Positions 1 through 5,584 of a DNA stretch of 11,035 nt are shown piece by piece. The stretch is taken from contig MHXL01000132.1 in the NCBI GenBank assembly GCA_001824455.1, positions 1-11,035 on the forward strand, written 5' to 3'. Every line of letters starts with the position of its first letter. The stretch's first letter is position 1. The notes under the pieces are model-generated. The model saw nothing but the letters and a program-made list of their open reading frames with translations. It made no database searches and was not told the DNA's origin. The DNA is from Desulfuromonadaceae bacterium GWB2_53_15. GTDB taxonomy: Bacteria; Desulfobacterota; Desulfuromonadia; Geobacterales; Pseudopelobacteraceae. The position numbers were made by a program, and so were the translations under genes.

Positions 1-80
1 TAGGTAGTGATTGTCTGGGTAGTAGTATTATTATATTAGGCGCGACAATACACATTGATAAAAACATGGGGTTATGGTGC

Positions 81-89
81 AATGTAAAC
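81..89 (+). repeat. Direct repeat AATGTAAAC, copy 1
   Basis: First of two exact copies of AATGTAAAC in the regulator's upstream region; the other is at 200-208. This copy lies about 86 bp before the -35 hexamer. A paired arrangement with one copy over the promoter could be an operator pair, but in AT-rich DNA a chance repeat is quite possible. Confidence 0.25.
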
Positions 90-174
90 TTAATTAAAAA
101 ATGTGCAACATGCTGTAATAATTGCGCGTACCTGGATTAACATTCTAAAAAAAATAATAAATTGCGACACTGCC

Positions 175-202
175 TTGACATCACGTTCATGTGCCATAAA
201 AT
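175..202 (+). promoter_or_regulatory. Sigma-70-type promoter for the LuxR-family regulator
   Basis: A perfect -35 hexamer TTGACA (175-180) is followed after 16 bp by TAAAAT (197-202), which matches five of six bases of the -10 consensus. The expected transcript start is near 209, leaving a leader of roughly 78 nt before the chosen GTG start at 287. It is the best promoter match in the window, so the regulator may be expressed fairly constitutively unless a repressor acts on it. Assignment rests on sequence match only. Confidence 0.6.
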
Positions 203-208
203 GTAAAC
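200..208 (+). repeat. Direct repeat AATGTAAAC, copy 2, overlapping the -10 hexamer
   Basis: Second exact copy of AATGTAAAC. Its first three bases are the last part of the -10 hexamer (197-202), so a protein bound here would block the promoter. The copy at 81-89 could support looping or cooperative binding. Function is inferred from position alone. Confidence 0.25.
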
Positions 209-271
209 AACTGATAGCATTCCATTCTTCCCATATTACATAATTCCATTATTGCCGCCATTTCAGGTGTG

Positions 272-277
272 AAAGGA
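272..277 (+). promoter_or_regulatory. Ribosome binding site that sets the regulator's start at GTG 287
   Basis: AAAGGA lies 9 bases before the GTG at 287. An upstream in-frame GTG at 269 has only a weak AGG directly against it and would place this good ribosome site inside the coding region. The 287 start also begins the protein with MNILIS, which fits the first beta strand of a receiver-like fold. The upstream start would add only six residues. Confidence 0.6.
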
Positions 278-286
278 TTATGTCTG

Positions 287-898
287 GTGAATATCTTAAT
301 TAGCCTCAAAAGTAGAGTAATTGCAGAAGCGCTTTATGAGCTTATCAAGAAAGAAAGTTGCGGTGATCTTGTATTTATCGATGATATGGGCACCGAAATT
401 CACTATTACAACCCTGATATAATTATTGCCGATCAATGCAGTTTGAATGAACAGCTGGCAAAGCGTTGGCCGGAATCGAAAATTATACTTCTGGACACTG
501 GCCTGCAGCAGGAAAAGGTTGTAACGTTGATTCTCATGCACAAGCTTCATGGGGTTCTTTCAACTGACGAGAATACCACATTGATGAAAAAAGCCTTGAA
601 GCTGGTGTATGAAGATCAAATATGGATAAACAACAGTAATCTTAAAGCGCTCCTGTACAAGGCTGGTACGGATTCAAGAAGTGGTAAGATTGACAACGTA
701 AGCAAACGAGAAAAAGAAGTTCTGGACTATATAACCAAAGGAAAAAAGAATAAAGAAATAGCAGAACACCTTTTTATGAGCGAGCAGACCGTCAAGGCGC
801 ACATAAGCCATATTTTCAAGAAATTCAATGTTTCAAGCCGTTCTCAACTTATTTCTCTTCTCATGAGCCCATCGTACGAAACCTCATTAAATCATTAA
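287..898 (+). CDS. LuxR/GerE-type transcriptional regulator with degenerate receiver-like domain
   Basis: The 203-residue product is a DNA-binding protein, probably the local regulator of the EPS operon that begins 380 bp downstream. Residues about 138-192 form a GerE/LuxR helix-turn-helix: a KREKEVL start, then NKEIAEHLFMSEQTVKAH, with the recognition helix around SEQTVKAHISHIF. Residues about 1-120 read as a response-regulator-like alpha/beta domain with an aspartate (D49) at the end of a hydrophobic strand (PDIIIAD), where the phospho-acceptor would sit. The acidic pair expected after the first strand is missing (it reads ILISLKSR), and the usual lysine after the last strand is replaced (GVLSTD). 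Normal phosphorylation is therefore doubtful; control by ligand or by amount is possible. No sensor kinase is in view. GTG at 287 is preferred over GTG at 269 because of the ribosome site at 272-277. The family assignment is firm; the target operon is inferred from position. Confidence 0.88.
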   Translation: MNILISLKSRVIAEALYELIKKESCGDLVFIDDMGTEIHYYNPDIIIADQCSLNEQLAKRWPESKIILLDTGLQQEKVVTLILMHKLHGVLSTDENTTLMKKALKLVYEDQIWINNSNLKALLYKAGTDSRSGKIDNVSKREKEVLDYITKGKKNKEIAEHLFMSEQTVKAHISHIFKKFNVSSRSQLISLLMSPSYETSLNH

Positions 899-1071
899 TT
901 CTTATGTTTTTTCATGAATAATCAGGCACCATCTATTTCGTATAAAGTTTTCCATTCATTAGCAGTCGTATGCTTCCAAAGGGTTCCGTCTTACCTTCCC
1001 GCTTATAGCTGTCCTCATTCAAAACCGCACAAACATTCTTCTTGATCGATTACACGAACCAACACCACAGC

Positions 1072-1125
1072 CTGGATAATGAAAACGTGTGCAGGATAGT
1101 CGAGTCTGCACAGGTAACCATCCAG
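1072..1125 (+). repeat. Nested inverted repeat / possible stem-loop
   Basis: An outer 6-bp pair, CTGGAT (1072-1077) with ATCCAG (1120-1125), encloses an inner perfect 7-bp pair, TGTGCAG (1088-1094) with CTGCACA (1106-1112). The apical loop is 11 nt, and the internal loop has 10 nt on the left and 7 nt on the right (GGTAACC, itself a small palindrome). As DNA, the inner repeat looks like a dimeric-protein operator with 18-bp centre spacing. As RNA, it would be a two-stem hairpin, but only if transcription starts upstream of it. There is no U-tract after it, so it is not an intrinsic terminator. Confidence 0.4.
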
Positions 1126-1139
1126 TAACATTATATAAA

Positions 1140-1151
1140 AGTACTAGTACT
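1140..1151. promoter_or_regulatory. 12-bp perfect palindrome, candidate operator
   Basis: AGTACTAGTACT is fully self-complementary and consists of two AGTACT units, each itself a palindrome. It lies in an AT-rich stretch 126 bp before the export gene start. A further GTACT occurs at 1169-1173. LuxR-type regulators usually bind two-fold symmetric sites, so this is a candidate target for the regulator encoded at 287-898. Binding has not been shown; the link is inference. Confidence 0.35.
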
Positions 1152-1203
1152 ATGGTTGTATTATTAATGTACTTAATTTCTAAAAAAAAACCATAAAGAG
1201 TTA

Positions 1204-1241
1204 TTGCCAGTATTGGTTAATGTGGAATGATTGTTTGTAAT
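1204..1241 (+). promoter_or_regulatory. Weak sigma-70 promoter candidates for the EPS operon
   Basis: Two overlapping possibilities can be read. TTGCCA (1204-1209) with AATGAT (1226-1231) at 16-bp spacing matches nine of twelve consensus bases. TTGGTT (1213-1218) with TGTAAT (1236-1241) at 17-bp spacing matches eight. A third, weaker pair is TTGTAT (1156-1161) with TCTAAA (1179-1184); with it, the palindrome at 1140-1151 would be centred near -45, a usual activator position. None approaches the quality of the regulator's promoter, consistent with a need for activation. Confidence 0.25.
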
Positions 1242-1277
1242 TAATAAAATAAATACTTTTATTGGGAGGGCTACATA

Positions 1278-1973
1278 ATGGAACTGTTTCGAGCAGGTAT
1301 AACGTTCTTTATCATCCTCTTGTTGTCATCATGCGCCCCTGTAGTGAAAAATACGGTCCCTCATCCCGTAATGTCCCTAAATACCACTACTGTTGTGAAG
1401 GATTATCAGATTCAGGCCGGAGATCAACTGGAAATAAAATTCTTTTACAACCCGGAACTTAACGAATTGGTCGTTGTTCGCCCTGACGGCCGCATTTCTC
1501 TCCAGCTGGCCAACGAGATTATGGTTGCCGGACTTACCCCATCCGAACTCACTGAACAACTCAGGAAAAAATATTCTGCAGATATTGAAAAACCGGAAAT
1601 CACGGTCTTTGTTCGAACGTTTACATCTCAGCGGATCTATGTGGACGGCGAGGTGAACAGGGCAGGTCTCATTACATTGACAGCGCCAATGACGATATTG
1701 CAGTCAATATCACAGGCCGGTGGATTCAAGGATTCTGCCAGTACTGAAAACATAATTATCGTTCGTAGAACAGTGGATAACCAATTGAGCACAATGATGG
1801 TGAACCTTAAAAATGCAATTGATAACACGGATATATCCCAGGACATTGTTCTTATGCCTAATGACATAGTCCATGTGCCTAAATCCGGTATTGCCAACAT
1901 GAATATGTGGGTCGATCAGTACTTACGCAGAAATATTCCAATACCTTTCAGCTATAGCTTGAATGGCCTTTAG
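1278..1973 (+). CDS. Polysaccharide export lipoprotein (OPX family, Wza/GumB-like)
   Basis: The 231-residue product is an outer-membrane-associated export protein that would form or gate the periplasmic and outer-membrane channel for the polymer. It begins with a lipoprotein signal: a hydrophobic stretch at about 8-16 and a lipobox LSSC with acylated cysteine C19. A Poly_export (PES) domain spans about 43-113, starting YQIQAGDQLEI and including PDGRISL. An SLBB-type domain follows at about 118-200 with the typical IYVDGEVNRAG strand-turn. It is short compared with E. coli Wza (about 380 residues): it has one SLBB unit and no evident Wza-type outer-membrane helix barrel, so it fits the smaller GumB-like OPX proteins. 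The C-terminal end (about 208-231, WVDQYLRRNIPIPFSYSL) may associate with the membrane. GGGAGG ends 8 bases before ATG 1278. The co-polymerase gene follows after 23 bp. Confidence 0.92.
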   Translation: MELFRAGITFFIILLLSSCAPVVKNTVPHPVMSLNTTTVVKDYQIQAGDQLEIKFFYNPELNELVVVRPDGRISLQLANEIMVAGLTPSELTEQLRKKYSADIEKPEITVFVRTFTSQRIYVDGEVNRAGLITLTAPMTILQSISQAGGFKDSASTENIIIVRRTVDNQLSTMMVNLKNAIDNTDISQDIVLMPNDIVHVPKSGIANMNMWVDQYLRRNIPIPFSYSLNGL

Positions 1974-1996
1974 AACGATTAAGCGAGGTAAACATC

Positions 1997-3460
1997 ATGG
2001 AAAATCCAGTTAGTAATTATTACGGCAATTCAAATGATTTGAGGGATTTTCTTACAGTCATCTTTAAGCACAAAAAACTTATTTTAAGCGTGTTTATTGC
2101 AATCGTTATGACCGTGTCCATAGGTTCATTCCTTATTGACCCTGTTTACGAGGCAGAGTCCACTATCTTGGTTAAAATCGGCACTGAATATATGAATCGG
2201 TCAGTAGTAGGAAACAATGCGCCTGTAATGTCTCTTAGTCAGCAGGAAATAACAAACTCGGAAATCCAGATATTGAATAATAAAGATCTGATCGAGAAAG
2301 TAATTACCTCTATTAAAGTTGAAAAAATGTATCCCGAATTGCTTGAAAATCCTCCAGAAAATGTAAAACCAATTGATGTTGCCATAGGTATATTCCAGAA
2401 AAAACTCACAATCGAAGGGGTAAAGAAATCCAACGTCATAAAAGTTTCCTTCCAGCATAAAGATCCACAAGTGGCTGCTGCTGCGCTTAACCTGCTAGTA
2501 GATTTGTTCAAGGAAAAACATCTTCAGGTTTTCAGTGACCCCAAATCTTCATTTCTTGAAATGCAACTTGTGGCCTATGACCAAAAATTGAAAGAATCTG
2601 AAAATAATCTACAGACATTCAAGCAGCAAGCTGGTGTGTTCTCGCTGGATGAACAGCGCACTCTTCTCCTCAGGCAGCGCAGCGAATTGGATACGGAACT
2701 TAAAAATACTCAAAAAACCATGTCTGAAATGCACAAAAGATTATTAACACTAAAAGAACAGATAAAAACACTGTCTGAGAGCAACACTCGACATACAAGT
2801 ACTGAGAGAGACAGAATTATAGTTGAAACTAAAGCCAGGCTTCTGGCGTTGCAATTGAATGAACAGGCTCTTTCGAAAAAATATACTGCAACTAACAGAT
2901 TGGTGGTCAATGCACGTAAAGAAATACAGATGGTCAAGGATAATTTGAAAGAACAGGAAGAAGAGATCAGCAGCAAGGTGAAAACTGAAGACAGAGTTTA
3001 CCAGAATACAGAAATTGAATTACTTAAAGCAGAAACGGAACTAAATGCACAAAAAGGCAAAGCATCAGTTTTAAGCCAGCAACTTGCAGAGGTGAATGGC
3101 AAGGTTAGGGCACTTGATTATTCAGAAAAAGACATTCAACAATTGAAAAGAGAACAGGCAATCAATGAAAAAAATTATCAAACATATAGTGAAAAAACTG
3201 AGGAGGCTCGCATTACTGACGATATGAACCGTCTTAAAATGGCTAATATAAGCGTCATTCAGAAAGCCGCTGCTCCCGCAGGCCCACTCAAACCCAAAAA
3301 AATGATGAATATTGCCTTGAGCATCATAGCCGGCCTGGTCACAGGACTTGGATTGGCATTTGTACGCGAATCTGCCTCAATGAGTTTTTCTACACCCGAG
3401 AAAGTAGAAAATCGTCTTGGCATGCCGGTTCTTGCAACCATATCCTTTAAAGAAAGTTGA
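1997..3460 (+). CDS. Chain-length determinant / polysaccharide co-polymerase (Wzz domain, GumC-like)
   Basis: The 487-residue inner-membrane protein would set polymer length and couple polymerisation to the OPX exporter. Its layout is that of a PCP-2a-type protein without its kinase domain. A short cytosolic N-terminus is followed by a transmembrane helix (about 27-48), a Wzz domain starting at about 50 (PVYEAESTILV), and a long periplasmic region rich in heptad-like Leu, Glu, Lys and Gln (about 185-400) that should form extended coiled coils. A proline-containing stretch (about 424-434, AAAPAGPLKPK) precedes a second transmembrane helix (about 436-456). The chain ends 31 residues later with NRLGMPVLATISF, the linker that leads into the kinase domain in fused Wzc proteins. 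The ATPase functions are therefore on separate genes, the next two. GAGG sits 8 bases before ATG 1997. Confidence 0.92.
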   Translation: MENPVSNYYGNSNDLRDFLTVIFKHKKLILSVFIAIVMTVSIGSFLIDPVYEAESTILVKIGTEYMNRSVVGNNAPVMSLSQQEITNSEIQILNNKDLIEKVITSIKVEKMYPELLENPPENVKPIDVAIGIFQKKLTIEGVKKSNVIKVSFQHKDPQVAAAALNLLVDLFKEKHLQVFSDPKSSFLEMQLVAYDQKLKESENNLQTFKQQAGVFSLDEQRTLLLRQRSELDTELKNTQKTMSEMHKRLLTLKEQIKTLSESNTRHTSTERDRIIVETKARLLALQLNEQALSKKYTATNRLVVNARKEIQMVKDNLKEQEEEISSKVKTEDRVYQNTEIELLKAETELNAQKGKASVLSQQLAEVNGKVRALDYSEKDIQQLKREQAINEKNYQTYSEKTEEARITDDMNRLKMANISVIQKAAAPAGPLKPKKMMNIALSIIAGLVTGLGLAFVRESASMSFSTPEKVENRLGMPVLATISFKES

Positions 3461-3464
3461 ATGT

Positions 3465-4757
3465 ATGTATCTCAAATATTTTAATCTAAAAAGAGAACCA
3501 TTCAATATCACGCCTGATCCGGAATTGCTCTTTTTGAGCCCCAGCCACAAAGAAGCTTTGGCTGCGGTCATCTGCGGCGTCAATAGAAGAAAGGGTTTCG
3601 TCGCTATAATTGGCGAGGTCGGAGTTGGAAAAACTACAATCATTCGTTCTTTTCTGGAAAGAATCAATTCTCTGGGCAGCATTGATAAACTTAACGTTAA
3701 AACAATCTATATTTTCAATGCCAATATTTCATTCAAGCCGCTTTTGAAAACCATCTATCAGAATTTGGGGTGCGTTCCTGAAGCTGATGACGTTTGTTCA
3801 ATGGTTGATCAGCTTCATCAGATACTGATTGACGAGTATAAGGCGGGCCGGAACGTTGTTCTGATTATTGATGAAGCTCAGAATATGCCGATTGAGACTC
3901 TGGAAAACCTGCGAATGCTCTCCAACCTTGAATCATCTACAGACAAACTTATCCAGGTGATATTGACCGGACAGCCGGAATTCGAACAAAAACTCAACCA
4001 ACACGCATTGAGGCAACTTAAGCAACGAATAGCAATCAGGGTCAGGATCCTGCCGCTTTCCAGAAGCGAAAGTTTTGAATATATCAACCACAGACTGTCC
4101 AGGACGATAATACATGAACCTGAAATTTTCAGTCGTGGAGCTTTGAGTCGAATTGTAAGGGAGGCAGAAGGGATTCCAAGAAACATCAATATTCTGTGTG
4201 ATAATTGCCTTGTTACCTCATTTGGCAATCAAGAGAAAATAGTTACATCCAAGGTTGCCAAAGAAATCATATCAGATTTCAGAATGGTTAGTCACGTTAC
4301 ACCAAGATGGAAAATGCCGGTTCTCATAGGTTTGCTTGTTGCTGTCTCTGTTGTTTGGCTAATCGGGAATATGAACCATATTTTGCCTGCCCCAGAGCAA
4401 GCCAAAACAGCTGTTATTACAAATGGGAATGCAGGCCATGAGAGTACGGTTCAGGTTGTTCAGGCCGCGCCACTTGAAATTGAGGAACAGAAACGTATTG
4501 AAACAGATACTGGAGAAAAACATGTAGAAAAAGTGGCGCTTGCCCATAGAGTCGTTAAGAAGGGGGATACTCTTGCATGGCTTATCCTGCAACGCTATGG
4601 ATCTATTGATAAAGACCTGCTTAACATGGTTGTAAAAAACAATCCCCAAATAGCCAATGTCAATAAGATCCAGGAAGGTGAAAAGATATATTTCCCGGAA
4701 AGGGACAAACTAGTTGCCGGCGGGGTAAATACTCGGACAAGGCAAACGGGAGAATAA
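3465..4757 (+). CDS. ExeA/GspA-like AAA ATPase with transmembrane segment and C-terminal LysM domain
   Basis: The 430-residue product starts MYLKYFNLKREPF-x-ITPDP, the typical opening of ExeA-like ATPases and of the ATPases found in exosortase-linked EPS loci. Walker A is GEVGVGKTT (50-58) and Walker B VVLIIDEAQ (131-139, D136/E137). A sensor-like LTGQPEF lies at about 167-173, and a lid region follows with REAEGIPRNIN. One transmembrane helix (about 284-302) leads to a low-complexity linker and then a LysM domain (about 361-412, from HRVVKKGDTLAWLI to INFPE-like IYFPE) placed in the periplasm, which should bind peptidoglycan glycan. In ExeA the corresponding part binds peptidoglycan to help place a secretin. 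By analogy this protein may seat the EPS exporter in the cell wall. An in-frame ATG at 3417 would overlap the previous gene by 44 bp and add 16 atypical residues, so ATG 3465 is preferred, 4 bp after the previous stop, with only a weak ribosome site. Confidence 0.88.
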   Translation: MYLKYFNLKREPFNITPDPELLFLSPSHKEALAAVICGVNRRKGFVAIIGEVGVGKTTIIRSFLERINSLGSIDKLNVKTIYIFNANISFKPLLKTIYQNLGCVPEADDVCSMVDQLHQILIDEYKAGRNVVLIIDEAQNMPIETLENLRMLSNLESSTDKLIQVILTGQPEFEQKLNQHALRQLKQRIAIRVRILPLSRSESFEYINHRLSRTIIHEPEIFSRGALSRIVREAEGIPRNINILCDNCLVTSFGNQEKIVTSKVAKEIISDFRMVSHVTPRWKMPVLIGLLVAVSVVWLIGNMNHILPAPEQAKTAVITNGNAGHESTVQVVQAAPLEIEEQKRIETDTGEKHVEKVALAHRVVKKGDTLAWLILQRYGSIDKDLLNMVVKNNPQIANVNKIQEGEKIYFPERDKLVAGGVNTRTRQTGE

Positions 4758-4760
4758 ATT

Positions 4761-5549
4761 ATGAGCAATATTTATGAGGCACTGGAACAGGCCCAGCGGG
4801 AAAAAAATGATTCTGATATCCCGCCATTGATCACCGTGCTGGAAGAAAAGCAGCCAAAGAAAAAGACTCGAGCAAAGGACAGCCGCTTGTCTGAAAAAAC
4901 TTCAGAGAACAATACAACTCTGTCAATGGAAGCAGAAATGTTCTGTTTGTTTCAAAACATTGAGTGTCTTCTGCCGGATTCTCCAGAAAAAACGATTTTA
5001 TTCATAGGGCCTCAAGGTGATGAAGGTGTTTCGACAATTGTCAGCGAGTTTGCACGAATGGCGGCTGTCAGACTTAATAAGACAGTTCTTATCATGGATG
5101 CTGCTCACCATAATCCAAGCCAACACATGTATTTTGACATTAAAGGGTGCTATGGCTGGAAAGATGCCATGGGTGACAGAGATACTATTGATAAAGCCTA
5201 TTATAAGGCAAGTAATGCCAATGTATTTCTCTCCCCGATCTTTCCGGGCCCGGCCCTGATTCCCCAGGTGTATGACCACTCCGCTGCAATCAGCTTTCTT
5301 GAAGAATTGAAGGATAAATTTGATCTCGTTCTTATTGATTCCTCCCCAGCAATTACATCACCCGACAGTATGGCTATATCCCGTTTTACAGACGGCGTTG
5401 TTTTGGTGATGGAGGCAGAGCGGACGCGGATGCATGTAATTGAAAGCGTAAAAAACAAGATTGAGAGAAATGGCGGCAAAATCCTGGGCATCATACTCAA
5501 TAAAAGGAAGGTTTATATACCCGATTTTATTTATAAAAGATTGCATTGA
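4761..5549 (+). CDS. CpsD/CapB-like (BY-kinase family) protein with altered Walker A, possibly inactive
   Basis: The 262-residue product has the fold signature of cytosolic partner ATPases/tyrosine kinases of EPS co-polymerases. It begins MSNIYEALEQAQ, a short helix common in EPS-locus members, followed by a charged linker (about 14-55). The phosphate-binding loop at 83-92 reads GPQGDEGVST: valine 90 takes the place of the Walker A lysine. Walker A' (VLIMDAAHHNPS, D113) and Walker B (FDLVLIDSSP, D193) are kept. The C-terminus lacks a tyrosine cluster, with only Y252 and Y258 in VYIPDFIYKRLH. ATP hydrolysis and autophosphorylation are therefore doubtful; a structural or regulatory role with the co-polymerase and the ExeA-like ATPase is more likely. 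The codon is GTT, so a lysine would need at least two base changes. GGGAG precedes ATG 4761 by 8 bases, and the gap to the upstream gene is 3 bp. Confidence 0.85.
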   Translation: MSNIYEALEQAQREKNDSDIPPLITVLEEKQPKKKTRAKDSRLSEKTSENNTTLSMEAEMFCLFQNIECLLPDSPEKTILFIGPQGDEGVSTIVSEFARMAAVRLNKTVLIMDAAHHNPSQHMYFDIKGCYGWKDAMGDRDTIDKAYYKASNANVFLSPIFPGPALIPQVYDHSAAISFLEELKDKFDLVLIDSSPAITSPDSMAISRFTDGVVLVMEAERTRMHVIESVKNKIERNGGKILGIILNKRKVYIPDFIYKRLH

Positions 5550-5573
5550 TCGGTCGGAGTGCAGTTGCTCGAC

Positions 5574-5580
5574 AGGAGGT
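5574..5580 (+). promoter_or_regulatory. Strong ribosome binding site that sets the sugar transferase start
   Basis: AGGAGGT is a near-perfect Shine-Dalgarno sequence. It lies 4-5 bases before ATG 5585 and inside the reading frame that would begin at the ATG at 5546. That upstream ATG overlaps the previous stop region and would add 13 residues with no family character, so 5585 is taken as the start. Confidence 0.7.
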
Positions 5581-5584
5581 TGTG

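Larger units (their letters stand above)
1..286. other. Non-coding leader region upstream of the regulator gene
   Basis: This AT-rich stretch has no credible coding region on either strand. It holds a strong sigma-70-like promoter near its right end (175-202) and two copies of the 9-mer AATGTAAAC (81-89 and 200-208), the second overlapping the -10 hexamer. A 6-bp inverted repeat, ACATTG (52-57) and CAATGT (80-85), is also present but is weak. Nothing else was recognised; any gene ending before position 1 is out of view. Confidence 0.6.
899..1277. other. 379-bp gene-free control region before the EPS operon
   Basis: No coding region is credible here on either strand. The left part (899-1070) shows nothing clear and no convincing terminator for the regulator gene. 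The middle holds a two-tier inverted repeat (1072-1125). An AT-rich TATATAAAA stretch and a 12-bp perfect palindrome (1140-1151) follow. Weak promoter candidates lie between 1156 and 1241, and a strong ribosome site GGGAGG (1264-1269) sits 8 bases before the ATG at 1278. The size and content suit a regulated promoter for the polysaccharide operon. No known riboswitch class was recognised. Confidence 0.6.

Noticed and set aside
61..95. Sigma-54-like GG...GC pattern (GGGGTTATGGTGC) before the regulator gene
   Set aside because: Spacing between GG and GC is 9 bp rather than 10, the rest of the consensus is poor, and a much better sigma-70 promoter lies downstream.
1221..1240. Sigma-54-like TGTGGAATGATTGTTTG before the export gene
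   Set aside because: The -24 part is partly matched, but the -12 TTGC element is missing.
899..1277. Possible c-di-GMP (GEMM) or other known riboswitch in the long leader before the EPS operon
   Set aside because: The conserved GEMM sequence blocks are not present, and no other class I know fits; only the nested inverted repeat stands out.
899..1277. RfaH ops / JUMPstart element expected before some capsule operons
   Set aside because: No GGCGGTAG core or similar sequence was found in the gap.
3417..3464. Upstream in-frame ATG for the ExeA-like ATPase
   Set aside because: It lies within the co-polymerase gene and adds 16 residues with no family similarity; MYLKYF at 3465 is the typical family start.
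3878..4228. 116-codon minus-strand open frame within the ExeA-like ATPase gene
   Set aside because: It is antisense to conserved AAA domain sequence and has no motif or ribosome site of note.
5546..5584. Upstream in-frame ATG for the sugar transferase
   Set aside because: It has no ribosome site and would read through the excellent AGGAGGT that serves ATG 5585.
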